35,292 bases of DNA, taken from Ichthyophonus hoferi. Taxonomy: Eukaryota; Opisthokonta; Ichthyosporea; Ichthyophonida; Ichthyophonidae. Shown here one piece after another: positions 1 through 11,121 of the stretch. The translations under genes were made by a program, and so were the position numbers. The stretch's first letter is position 1. The number at the start of each line of letters is the position of its first letter. Under the pieces are notes generated by a model that worked only from the letters and a program-made list of their open reading frames with translations, searched no databases and was not told the DNA's origin. Location of the stretch: NCBI GenBank assembly GCA_002751075.1, contig NAOQ01000275.1, positions 52,607 through 87,898 on the forward strand. The letters run 5' to 3'.

Positions 1-14
1 GGTTTCAGACAGAG

Positions 15-428
15 CCGGGGTGGGGTGGGTGGGGAAATATCAATAAACCAAAGCTTTCAGCAGGCGCCCTATTAGACACGGAACCAAAAAGAAAAGAAAA
101 GGGGGTATTGCCCTCAAGGATTATGAATTCATTGTCAGTAAACGAGTAAACGTTGCGGTTTATTCTTGACCGCGTAAGGCTATGATAGAGAAAGGTTTAC
201 ATCATACTCCACGACATTCTCTATGCCTATGGAATTTAATGTAACCTTTCTCTATCATAGCCTTACGCGGTCAAGAATACACCGCAACGTTTACTCGTTT
301 ACTGACAATGAATTCATAATCCTTGAGAGCAATACTCTCCCTACCTTTTTTTTTTCAGTTCTTTTTTCTAATCGGGCGCCTGCTGATAGATTTGGTTTAT
401 TGATATTACCCCTCCCACCCCCCCATGG
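15..428. repeat. Large imperfect palindrome (foldback/hairpin element)
   Basis: The left arm, about 15-200, is the reverse complement of the right arm, about 241-428, around a loop of roughly 40 bp. The inner ~80 bp of the arms differ at only about two or three positions, for example the matching AATTCATTGTCAGTAAACG on the left and its complement on the right. The outer part holds a G-rich tract on the left and a C-rich tract on the right and has more differences and small indels. Arms of unequal sequence argue against an assembly artefact. No transposase reading frame is present, so a non-autonomous foldback or MITE-like element is the simplest reading. I could not define a target-site duplication because the left end lies near the window edge. 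The open frame crossing it is a by-product of the palindrome. Confidence 0.75.
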
Positions 429-1210
429 CAGAGTTCTTAACACAAAACTTTGCACTTATTACTTGATTAAACAACATCACATTATATATGTATATAATCA
501 TTGTTATTGTAATGCTGCATGCCTATGTACATGTAAAATATCCTGGACAAATTGACTGCATGACTCTATACAGAAAGAACAACATAAGTTTTCTTACTTC
601 CGCTCGTGGACATACGAACGCATATTCCATAGATTTGGTCCAATGAACAAACTTAAGTCCGTATAATTATTTGATCTAAAATCGGTATAATTGTCCAATA
701 CAGTTTAATAAGCAGTTACACTAAACGATATAAATATATGTAGCCTTCAATTTTAGTTACTTGTTTGTACTTTTACTTTCTATTTTATTTTTATTTTTTA
801 ATAAACGATTTATTAGATAGTTACGATACAAATTTTATATAGGGATGGTCTTGGATGGGAAGTACTCCCCCTCCATACTAAGCAGTAATTTTTTATTTAA
901 TTTATTTGATTGGTTTATCGCTTTTATGTTGCCTGTACTCTAGGTATTAATATGGTATGATATATACACCAATTACTACAGCTCGGTTGTTTATATGATC
1001 TAAAATGATTAGTATATAAGGCATATATATATATATATACATATATAGTATGTATATGGCCATTAAATTATATACATGCACAGTTTAAAGAAAAAAATTC
1101 GGTCATTACTAATGAGCCGAGTTGACATTATATATATAACAGCACAATACGAATAAGCATTAGTGATGATATAAAATAAAAAATATTTAGCGGAAAATCA
1201 ATATTTTGTC
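429..1210. other. AT-rich intergenic stretch
   Basis: No coding exon is visible. The stretch holds short TA runs, for example near 1025-1060, and lies downstream of the minus-strand PARP16-like gene. TTTATT on the plus strand near 788 and 808 reads AATAAA on the minus strand and could serve as distant poly(A) signals for that gene. Confidence 0.5.
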
Positions 1211-3606
1211 TTATTGTTTACATAGACTATAGATATATCGATTCATGAACCAATTGAATTTATAGCTTCGGGATAGAGAAATATAGACCAATAGAAGAGT
1301 GTATAATAAAAGTCCAGCCACCAATGGGTTCTTCCGAAAATAGCCCTTTTTGCGGAGAATCAACTTCCTGTTTATTAATACAGAAGGAGAAATAGAAAGT
1401 AATATATACATATACATACGTGCGTGTTGACAATAAAGTTAGGTGTATATATACATTTGTGTTGTGTGTATGCATATATATAAGAAGTATTTACGTGATG
1501 GAGTCAATTCAGTATCCTTGAAAAATAAAATCAAACGGTGTATATAGAAGATTAATCATAAAGGTGTGGGTATGAGTATTATATTTACTCATATTATAAT
1601 TGCTATGAGCCAATAGTGAAGTAGACATAATATATAATTGTATGCAAAGAGGTTGTCTATTAACATAACAGAACATATAACATCATATATATTTTCATTT
1701 ATTTTAAGGTAACTTTATGGATTTTAGTTGGATTCATCCATTGGAATATTAAAATATAGTATAATATAATATAATGTACTAGAATGTACTATAATATATT
1801 ATAACATTAAAAATGGTCATGATCTTAAAAGGGTCATGAAGTAAAATTGACAGGATCTAATTGGTTTAAATATTTTTTTAATGGGCAAAGGGAAAGGGTC
1901 AAGAAAGTTAAATAAGATTAAATTACTAACACCCAAATCTAAGAGGTAGGTATATTTATATATGTATAAATATGTACGGTAATAAGTAAGAATGCTTATA
2001 GCCTCACATACACTTTTTCTAATCATTAGTACAGTCTAATGGTCAAACATTATAGGCATATATATATATATAACATTGGTAAAAATGGAGTCATTTTGAT
2101 ATTATTAAAGCAACTGTAGTCGTTTTAGCTTTAGTGAGCTAATACATACCGCCAATTATCATCCATGGTATTGATTGTAAATATTCAAGATTCCAATAGT
2201 CTATTAGCTACAATAAATAAATAAAAAACAATTCAACTTCCATTAAATTAGAGTCTTTTAGATACAAATATGTTACTGGACAATAAAACCAATTTATAAT
2301 TTTACCCAATAGTAATTCAAGACTAAAACAAAGATAAGATAAAATATTATAGAGAATATACTAGTGTGATATAAAATTAATATATACATATATATATAAT
2401 ATACAAAAAAAACAGAACACAGATTGCAGAAAGATAATGAAATTTATAAAAAATAAAACGGACAAACAGACAGTAGTATCATTATATATATGTATCAATA
2501 TTATCATAGAATAAAAGTACATTATTTCAGTTTTATTCATGAGCGCAGCGGCTTTAATTAATACTACCAGTTTTCTTTCTTCATCTATTTCAAAGTATTA
2601 AACCATAGAGGGTCGATTCAGATAAATCAATAAGTATAATGTGATTATACATGCATAAAGCATATAATAAAAGACAACGCATAAGGAATACTTACTCTTG
2701 CGCCGGTGGTGTTCCTGTACCAAACACTAACAAATACTTCACCCGTACATGGTCATTATTTTCTACAATATAATATGAGTATGGGACCTGACTCTCATAA
2801 ATTTTCACTCCCGCATCCTGTGGTGTTCCTTTCTGCAGCTCTAGTGGTGGGTAAAAGGGTGGACAGGTAGAGAGAGAAGGAAAGAGAGGGCGAGACAGAC
2901 AGAAAATGAGGAAGAGAGAGAGAGAGAGAGAGAGGGATATATGTAATTATTGTCAGCTATCCTTTAATAACTGTTTTAGTTAATTCCACCTCTCTAATCA
3001 GAGAGTAATAATCCTAATTACTTTCAACAGGCCATCTAGAATTAAAAGAAAAATGAAACACTTGCCTGACGTCCTGTGCCACTAGGTCTATTTATACTTT
3101 ATTTACGTACACAAAATAAAAACGTTAGCACAAAAGTTAAATTGAAGGCACTTAATCAAACCAGTCCAATCAAGACTTTATAGGAGGCCTAGTAATTAAG
3201 CGGTCTTCCTTACGAGATAAACCCAATACACGACAATTGTGCAATTGAACGAGTGAATCACAGGGTATGATAAAATAATAATAGGCGCGTGGAAGAGGAA
3301 GAGAAAGTAAGTGTAGAAAATAAATATATGAATAACATGTATTGTATTTAAACGTAATAAACACTTTATTTTATGCTATTTTATGTGCATAATTATGGAT
3401 ATATAATATAGTAACTTAATATTTTATTTATATTAATTTACAATACTTTATTTTCCATTTAAAATACATATATAATTTTAATATATCTTTTTCTGTCGAT
3501 TACGGCCAAACCGGATGAAGAGATATACAAGGATAAAACGATATGAAATAAGAAGCCAGACATTCAACAACAAATTTGAAAAAGAGAGAAAAAGGAAAGA
3601 GAAGAG

Positions 3607-3647
<41 letters not shown>

Positions 3648-6600
3648 ATCAAAAAGAAACATAGGTAATTAAGTGCAGTAGAAATACTTACGAGGGTGAT
3701 CAATGACTTCACACACTACAATGCATGCCAGCTTGGCAGCCAGTGAGCTATGGGACCACGCTAATGAACTGGGTGCAAATTCTTTACAAACCGCCAGATC
3801 GGTGGATAGATAGGTTCCCTCACCAAATACAGCTGTCTGTGAGGATAACAACATTGGTTATATATAATTTTCCCAACCAAAAGAAAAATAAATAAATTGA
3901 AAAAAAAACGTGGTTGATATGTTAGATATATATGAGTGGTACTTTAACATTTTGATAATTACTGATTAACTTGATATGGAAATAATCACTTGAAATTGTT
4001 GGGTTGAATATATATATATTTTGGGGTCTTACATGACGGTTTATATGCTATTTGATGTTGTATGCGGGATTTAGTTTATTTGTCAGATAAATATATATAC
4101 TCACTATTGCAAAATATGCTTGGGTTTAATTCAGTAATACCATTGCTTTTCATTTATTGAATATAGATTTAATTTTAATTAGTACGTGTTTGACAAATTA
4201 CACTTGAGTTTTGACATTTTAAATTTTAAGATGATTTTATTAGGATTCACAAATAATATTACAGAGTGTATTATTTATTTATAGAAAGCCAATGGTTACC
4301 AAGTCTAAATTATAATAAAAGCATATGAAAATGTAGTAAGGAGCATAAAGAAAGTTAGTAACGTTTTACTTCATTTAGTTTTATTATATTTTACGTTATT
4401 TTATGTTACACTATTTTGTATTATATTATATGAAATTAAATTAAGTTAAATATGACTAGTGATCTGAGAGGGATGAGTTAAAAGGATACGGAGCTAAGTT
4501 ACATCTAGGTAGTATATTATGATAGTATATTATAGTATAGTACTGTATAGTATATATTGTATAGTACGGTATAGTAAAATATTGTATTGCATTGTATGGT
4601 ATGGTATGGTATAGTATAGTATAATTTGGTATGATGTAGTATGGTATAACATAGTTTTCCATAGTAGAGTATAGTATATTGTATTAGTTTATGTTATGTG
4701 GTGTCCACATACAGGCGACACATAAATTGAGCATTAAATGAAATGTAATAAATATAGGCAAATTTGAAGACGTGAGTGTTTAGTTGAAAAAAGGTTGAAA
4801 AATACAATATAAACTCTCTCTGTATGCATGGTCTATAAAAATCATTATGAATAGATACAGCTAATTACCTATTATGTACCTCATTTACAGTGTGGTCTGT
4901 GAAACATTTACAATTTATTGTGCAGTATATAGAGTATTTGTGTAGTTCAATATTAGTATATAGCACACATTATAAATAAACAAAGTATAGATATATCAAT
5001 AATAAAAACACACATACGTTCATAAACACACGTCTAAATAAACGATATTTTCTCAATCTGCACGTTTTTTTCTTTTTACATCCCTCTCGTTCTTGTGATA
5101 ATTCACATAATAAAGTACTTTATTTTATATTACTTTATGGGTATAATTATAGATATATAATAATAATAACTTAATATTTTATTTAGATTAATTTACAATA
5201 GCTGTATTTTATATTTAAAATATATTTAAAATTTTAATGTAGCCTTTTCTGTCGGTTACGGCCATATCTAGCATAAAGGTGATTCACATCTTTCGTTTTA
5301 TTTATTCAACCTCAGTAAGTATCTGCAACTTCCCATAATCATATATTATAGTTATGCAATGTTACTATATTACTATATTATTATATTGTTATATTATTTT
5401 CTTATTCATCTACATATATCTTTATCCTATCACACATACTATCATACATACTATCCTACATACCCTTGTATACAATCATAAGTAACTAAAGAAAGGCACA
5501 CACAACTAGATAAAAGTGGGTACAACTACAGCTGTATCAATGCACATGCAGCTGTATACAGGCGGATATAAATGAATATAAATGCCCCTTACCTTATTTA
5601 AGTGTGATTGCAAGCCATTATTCACAATGGAATAAATATTTTCCATTGGTGAACCATGACACGCTATTCGGGTCCCATACTTTCTTTTTAACTGCCCAAA
5701 CACACCATTACGACCTCCCTCTCTCTCTCTTTCTATCCTCTCTTGCTCATCTTCATTCCTTACAGTATTCTCTCCTATCTCTCCTACTAGCATGGCTGGC
5801 CTAGGGTTGTTCTGATGTGTAGGAGATATATAGTTTACTCCAAATATATAATCGGGATGAAGGCTATCTCTGGATCTTCCAATTTGTAATTCTATCTCTC
5901 TCATCTGCAGTGGAATGGGGTACACACTGAGAATGGGAGGGGATATATTAACTGCTTTTAAAACATTCCAGAATATCATTACCTAATATAGTATAATACA
6001 ATATAATATAATACAATACAATACAATACAATATAATATAATATAATAGAATAAAATATAGCCCTAATATATTTATAGATTGCGTTATAGGTTGTATTAC
6101 ATATATATTCCGAAAACTTACTGTCTCTTTAACTGGTAGAACTTTTAATTTAAATGTTTTGGGGAATTGTATTGCATGGGAAAGAAGCAAGGCCTCCCAT
6201 GCTGTGCCAGGCCAGTTAAGGTAAATGGTATTTGAAATGATTTGTATTGGCCTTGATTCCTATACACAATGTTAAATGTTTCTACTTTATGCTCATTATG
6301 GTGCAGAAAAGGTAACCCTTGTATCTCACCTTTATATGATATATAGAGGAAAATATTATAGCATCATAATATTCAGTTTCATATTAGGTAGTAATTTTTT
6401 AAAAGCTTTACCTATAACCATATCACAACCTATACAGAAATGAAACGCTTCAACCTGCCCTACTAAACCACAGATAAAAAAATGCATCCAAGGTATATAT
6501 TTATATGCAAGCGAATACATAAAGATTCCCACCGAGCACATTCTTTCAAAAAACATGAAATTGATACATAATTTCTGGTTCCCTTGTCCAATACTATGCA

Positions 6601-7164
6601 CTGTGGGCAACTGGTTAAGAAGAGACAGCTGAATGAGGAGATTCCGAGGTGAGAATGGGTCATTATTTGCTTTCAAGTACCTAGCTTACAGTGCATTTTA
6701 TAACCAACGACTCCAAATTCGTAGATTTATTTTAGAATACATGTTTTAAAAAATTAATTGAATAAATGCGCCAACAAACATTATGTGTTTATTTCATGTA
6801 TTTGTTGTTTTCAAGACTGGTGTGTATTTTTTTTTTGAATAGTTTATTTCTGCTACAATGGTTTTGTATTGTATCTATTGACGCGTTCTTATGCATCTGT
6901 GTACATTTTTTTTAAAAAATTATCTGTATGTCTGGTTATAATAACTCATGAGTTACCCACTAGTTGGGTGAAGTCCTCCTTTCCCTCCACCAACGATTCC
7001 AGTTCACTAGGAAATGGTTTTAAGAGAAAACTTCGTCTCAAGCTGTTCAAAGCCGCACTAAACATGCAAAACTGAAAGTCTGCTTCCAAAGGCCTTTCTT
7101 TAGTATAATTTTCTATAAAACTTCTCAACTGTTTGTCACTCAAGTTATCATTCAAGTCATTCAT
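1211..7164 (-). CDS. PARP16: PARP16-like tail-anchored mono-ADP-ribosyltransferase, at least six exons
   Basis: Exons on the minus strand are 7164..6961 (or 6957), 6259..6122, 5982..5593, 3836..3692, 2840..2696 and 1367..1211, giving about 392 residues against about 322 in human PARP16. The first exon carries the family's N-terminal helical segment (FCMFSAALNSL...LKPFPSE). The catalytic domain runs from about residue 210: CHGSPMENIYSIVNNGL with the NAD-binding His near 223, FGEGTYLSTDL with Tyr near 253, VVCEVIDHP, and VRVKYLLVF with Tyr near 328. This is the H-Y-Y triad of PARP16, which transfers single ADP-ribose units. Residues about 355-372 form a membrane segment near the C-terminus, as in PARP16, an ER/nuclear-envelope protein linked to the unfolded protein response. 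Junctions after LNK (phase 0), HP (phase 1) and PAQ (phase 2) all keep frame. The exon 6259..6122 has no obvious human counterpart, and the junction from exon 1 to it is uncertain: either GT donor at 6960 or 6956, or a further exon near 6500-6660. The start ATG follows an AG directly. The domain call is firm; the N-terminal third is tentative. Confidence 0.85.
2951..3230 (+). repeat. Dispersed repeat R1, copy 1
   Basis: A 280-bp block in an intron of the PARP16-like gene that matches 14526-14806 in the same orientation almost end to end. Shared anchors include TGTCAGCTATC at the left end, TAGGTCTATTT in the middle, CCTAGTAATTA and GATAAACCCAATACA at the right end. The copies have diverged by many substitutions and a few small indels. 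No terminal inverted repeats, clear target-site duplication or tRNA-like promoter boxes were found, so the class is unknown. Confidence 0.8.
3364..3508 (+). repeat. Dispersed repeat R2, copy 1
   Basis: About 145 bp, matching 5117-5264 in direct orientation. Anchors are ACTTTATTTTAT at the left, AACTTAATATTTTATTTA in the middle and TTTTCTGTCG followed by TTACGGCCA at the right. It lies 130 bp right of R1 copy 1, in the same intron of the PARP16-like gene. The sequence is AT-rich, but the GC-containing right end makes chance similarity unlikely. Confidence 0.7.
3610..3646 (+). repeat. (GA)n microsatellite
   Basis: A run of about 18 GA dinucleotides, directly upstream of (plus-strand left of) the donor end of the exon at 3692-3836. 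On the transcribed strand it is a CT run inside the intron, just after the donor. A shorter GA run lies at 2914-2934. Confidence 0.9.
4509..4680 (+). repeat. Degenerate (GTATA)n pentanucleotide array
   Basis: About 170 bp built from GTATA/GTATG/GTATT units with many variants, inside the 1.75-kb intron of the PARP16-like gene between exons 3836..3692 and 5982..5593. The open frame over it is a repeat shadow. Confidence 0.75.
5117..5264 (+). repeat. Dispersed repeat R2, copy 2
   Basis: Direct-orientation partner of 3364-3508, in the neighbouring intron of the same PARP16-like gene. The match runs through AACTTAATATTTTATTTA and ends at TTTTCTGTCG plus TTACGGCCA. The two copies differ by substitutions and small indels, so the duplication is not recent. 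Confidence 0.7.
5985..6056 (+). repeat. Pentanucleotide microsatellite (ATACA/ATATA)n
   Basis: A tandem array of ACAAT/ATAAT-type pentamers directly beside the 3' splice site (minus strand) of the exon ending at 5982, so it occupies the place of the polypyrimidine tract region of that intron. Confidence 0.75.
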
Positions 7165-7301
7165 CTTCAATATATTTATCAAAAGGATAATGTGTTTGCA
7201 AATGATAGACAAAACTAGTAAAAATATATACATACTAGTAACTTAATTTAATTGGTATAGACATTTGTTGTTTTTCTTATCTTAAAAAGATGATAAGTGT
7301 C

Positions 7302-7416
7302 CCGCCAAAACATCGTTCTTTTATATTTGAATACGCTATATCATTGGATGCATAAAAGATAAGTACCCTGTCATTGGTTATTACAGATTTATCTAGGTCA
7401 AATGAAATTTAGATAA
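7302..7416 (+). repeat. Direct repeat module, left copy
   Basis: Pairs with 7497-7606. The two share, in order, a CGCCAAA/AGCCCAAA start, a TTATATTT-like stretch, ATATCATT/ACATCATT, TCATTGGTTA/CCATTGGTTA, and AGATTTATCT followed by AAATTTA. Identity by eye is about two thirds. The conserved core contains one CCAAT box in inverse orientation followed ~15 bp later by a TTATCT GATA site. Confidence 0.6.
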
Positions 7417-7496
7417 TAAAAAATGTGACTTAATTTGATTAGTATTTATAGCTTATCTAACCAGGTAACTTACAGCAGCTGCGAGGATTGGATTCA

Positions 7497-7606
7497 GCCC
7501 AAACGGCGTTGTTATATTTTAATACAATACATCATTTGATGAAATAGCATATCAATATTCTACCATTGGTTAGTATAGATTTATCTGGCTCATAAAATTT
7601 ATATAG
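7497..7606 (+). repeat. Direct repeat module, right copy
   Basis: Second copy of the 7302-7416 module, offset by about 195 bp. The best-kept part is CATTGGTTAGTATAGATTTA followed by TCT, which preserves the spacing of the CCAAT and GATA motifs. Confidence 0.6.
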
Positions 7607-8453
7607 CCGTCTTATCCTTTTTCACTCCTTGGAATTCTGAAGATCGCACAATACTTTATCGCTTTAGAATTTCATTAGTTCAGTTCCATAATATCATAAT
7701 ATATTAATAAATTGTCCACAGGGAAGGTAGTGTCAATAAATGTACCAATATATCCTAGGGACAAATGGAAAGCAAGATAGATCACACTTCAACAGATCAA
7801 TCTCCAATCTGCACGGGTGTCGATAGTGTATTTCATGGATCACATAGTGATTGGGTGATGCGTAATATAATCAGATTTAGCAGTGGAAGAAGTCTCGAGT
7901 CGCATAATGGACATGGTCACATCGGCACATGAAAGGACCAATATCATTGAATAATATAATTTTAAATTACCTTCTAAATACATCTTATATTTTGTTCTGT
8001 TCTAATTAATATTTCTGACCATTTTAACAATACAACTTTATTTTAATAAATCATTTTTATATATTACTCTTATTACAATTAAATACAAACCGCGTGTATA
8101 TAGCAATTGAAAAGAAAATAAATTCAACAATCTGTTGTTATTTTTATTGCATCATATTATTGGCAATTTTTCACGAAAAATGTTGGATGATGTTATTGTC
8201 CAATGATAATTGTTCCAGACCGTTCTATAGCCACTGGCAAGCACACGCCCAAGTATAAGGGAAGGCAGCCGTCTAGACGGTATGCCTCATTGTCTTTAAC
8301 TATTGTGACTTGTAACTTTTCTTGCAACTTTCCTTATGCACAATATATATACAAATAAGTGCTTAACAAAGAAAAAGAATTTCTTATATACACAATTCCA
8401 ACCCCATCTTACTATAAACAATCATACTAAGTTACCTTAGTGAAACATTGAAC

Positions 8454-9162
8454 ATGGACGAATCAGCCATTGTGGAAGTGGACATAATGGCTGGCATGTT
8501 TTTGATAGCCCTTGGGCTGGCCTCAAGCATAACATTGGCCGTAATAATTATACTTACCGTCTTGTTGCTGATTCAATATCCTTCATGGAAGGTATTTATC
8601 TCTTACTTTTTCACTCAAGTACCTTGTTCTTGCTATGTTTTTCTGTGTATGCCCCACTAATTGTAGTTGAGTCTACGTGGATTTTATTATATGTTGTTAC
8701 TTATTTTATACTTTCGAGGGTCTTTGGTGGGCCAGTTTTATTCCAAATACTTTCATTATACACGGTATTTTGGTCTTCATCATATGAGCTTGTCTATTGT
8801 CAATGTCACAAATCGGTGTCAGACCTGGTCATACTTGTGTTTATGTTGGTGTACTATCGTAATTCTTGTACAGTCTTCATATCCAACATTGTTTGATTTA
8901 TTCATTTTTACTTATATGTAACTTGAGATAAATAGTCTCCCATTATCATTCTATTGCTATGTTAGAGAGGCAATTATTTCATATTGTGAACAGGTTTTCT
9001 AACATAAAACTTTGTATTTTTTTTTTCTTTCTCCTCTAGGAAACACACGGAAGGTGGAGAGATTATACAGCTGCAGCCAATTCTACAGTGATAACAACAG
9101 AAATTACTAAATCACATAAGCGAGCACCATCGTTTACATTTTTGTGTGGGCAGCAAGCATAG
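8454..9162 (+). CDS. Unrecognised 86-residue single-pass membrane protein, two exons
   Basis: Exons are 8454..8591 and 9040..9162, joined in phase 0 (TGG AAG|GTATTT ... CTCCTCTAG|GAA ACA). The protein starts MDESAIVEVDIM, has one long hydrophobic span at about residues 13-41 (FLIALGLASSITLAVIIILT and beyond), then QYPSWKETHGRWRDY, a Ser/Thr-rich stretch with an NST sequon, and ends SFTFLCGQQA. The acidic N-terminus and basic juxtamembrane tail suggest N-terminus outside and C-terminus in the cytosol by the positive-inside rule. I do not recognise a family. An AG acceptor-like site (CTAAGTTACCTTAG) ends 13 nt before the ATG. Support is the good splice pair, a coding-like second exon and a plausible membrane segment. 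It could be wrong because both exons are short. Confidence 0.6.
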
Positions 9163-11121
9163 ACCCTTCTCTTGGACTTCTATTGCAAAATGACAAGGTT
9201 ATATCGAACTACACCTGTGAATGTTATTTATTTTTAACATATTTTTTTAGTTGAGAAGCATCTTTACACTCTCTTTACAGTTTTTTCAAAGCCATTCACT
9301 GTCTTGATTCTACCTAAGGATGGAGATGGATGATACCTACTGTACTACTTATAGCCATACTTTGTTCTTTACCAGTTTGAAAAGGTCTATGTGCAGAAGA
9401 GAGCGCGCCCAAGTTTTATATATAAATAGAGAGAGTTTTACATTTTAAAGACATTTAAAGATATGGGCCTAGGACGTTGCTTACTACCCAAGTACAATAT
9501 TGTCACAAGATATAAGTTAATACCAATTGCACTATATTTATGCAGTGCCCTCAGATGTGTAACCACCCAGTTTCAGTTGTAAATCTTTCTTTTCCATGAA
9601 AATTTTCACATCCACGTACATATATGTATATAGTATATAGCATATAAGTCTATAGCGTATATATCTATTACGCTTTCAGGCACCCGGTTTTTATTTAATT
9701 ACGCCTTTGTTGATAGTATATGGCGCCATGGCCAGGGAGAGAAAGACATCATTTGAGTCGATTAGTTGTCTTATCCTCCTTTAATTAAATGATTTATAAA
9801 TAAAGATTTTATGTCGGCTTGGTTGGTTATATTATTCGTTACATATTACATTATATGCATCCTCTAAAGCGCAATCAGCGCATAAATTCTAGACTTTCTA
9901 GAATTGTATGGGTAAATACTGTACCTATAACATATCCCAATCTCTCTTTCCATTCGTATACCTTATGCTACAATGTATACATCCAGGGCACAATCCCAGC
10001 CTAAATATTACAGTTAATGGTACTTGATTTTGCTTTTTTGGAAGCGATGGGGATGCGTTTTCTTTTATGACCTGAGAGGTAGCGGTATTCATTTTTGTTC
10101 CAAATATCTTCAGGGCTTATCTATCAGCATGTGATTATCCATGCGAAAATTTTAAGTCTAAGTGGCCTAGATATTTATTACATATTTTCGTGCAATTATT
10201 TTAATTAATAATTAATTATTAATTAATATATCAGGGCTTATCCATTAGCATGTGCATACAAAATAGATCACATGGTAATAATATATAAATACATTATACT
10301 CTCATGCAAACATGTATATATATATGTATTTGCATATATAATTGACAAAATACCAGCCGGCATTTACTGTTTTTAATAGGCACACAATAACCAAAATGAG
10401 TTTTCCATCTTTATTGCCATTTTAATTAATAATAAAAATAGTAAAACACGGCGGCTTTATAGATTTTCTAAACGCGTTTATTTGTCTTTTGTAAACATAA
10501 AAGGGTGAGTGAGTTTAGGGGGAACGAAGAGAGCAAGTGTAAGAAAGATGGAATGATTATGCGACTATGTTAGTACTTCTGTTTTTATAATGTGTTTGAT
10601 GTTTGAGAAAGTATATATAATATTCATGTGAACTATTAGAGTGGAAATGATAAAAATAAATATAAATACAGTCAAAGCGGTTTATTTTTGTACACAAGAT
10701 TGTTTTTGACATGTGTAGGTATAAAAAAACTTTACAAGACAAAGTGTATGTGATGAAATTGAAGGGAAAGGGAGATGAATATAGGTTATTAAGAAAAGTA
10801 GTAGAGAACAAGTATTGCGAGGGAATAAAAAGATATTGTGCATACTAATAGCTAGGTAAAAGGGTAAAGGGAATAAAAATAGGTATGTCTGTATAAGTGT
10901 GTAAGTCTATGTATTGAGTAGGGTACTTGACATAGATAAAGACGACCTAGGGCTATTCTCTATGTATTTCTATACAGCCATGTGCATTTAGATATACAAA
11001 GTTTATATATATACCCACCTTTACATATACTGTGCTTATATAGATATTTTATTATTCATTTATTCCTTCCTTAACTCCCGCATTCTCTCCTTCATATCCC
11101 ATTGTTATTTACAGATACACC
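9163..11121. other. Intergenic DNA and untranslated regions
   Basis: No coding exon is visible. AATAAA at 9799-9804 is the first canonical poly(A) signal after the small membrane protein gene, which would give a ~640-nt 3' UTR. A 24-bp direct repeat (CAGGGCTTATC...AGCATGTG) occurs at 10110-10133 and 10231-10254 around an AATTAATT-rich palindromic stretch near 10200-10230. The last 40 bp before 11115 look like a 3' splice site. Confidence 0.5.
9799..9804 (+). promoter_or_regulatory. Candidate poly(A) signal of the small membrane protein gene
   Basis: AATAAA, the first canonical hexamer I found downstream of the stop codon at 9160-9162. Use of the site is inferred. Confidence 0.35.

Larger units (their letters stand above)
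7165..8453. promoter_or_regulatory. Divergent promoter region between the PARP16-like and small membrane protein genes
   Basis: A 1.29-kb spacer between two genes transcribed outward. It holds a duplicated module at about 7302-7416 and 7497-7606. It also holds roughly eight GATA-type motifs (AGATAAG or complement, and looser GATA matches) between about 7279 and 7618, and ATTGG/CCAAT pentamers at about 7334, 7373, 7565 and 8199. No coding exon was recognised. A promoter role is inferred from position and motif density; no transcription start can be fixed. Confidence 0.5.

Noticed and set aside
223-555. 110-codon open frame over the palindrome
   Set aside because: It runs through the right arm of the foldback and into unrelated DNA, with no domain or gene context.
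6463-6676. Minus-strand frame with PTVHSIGQGN resembling the human PARP16 KVLTIHSAGK segment
   Set aside because: The exon at 5982..5593 already supplies that region with correct spacing to the catalytic domain, so this resemblance is probably chance; an extra exon here stays possible but unproven.
8585-8921. Hydrophobic frames inside the intron of the small membrane protein gene
   Set aside because: T-rich intron sequence gives leucine- and phenylalanine-rich frames; the splice pair 8591/9040 is good and in frame.
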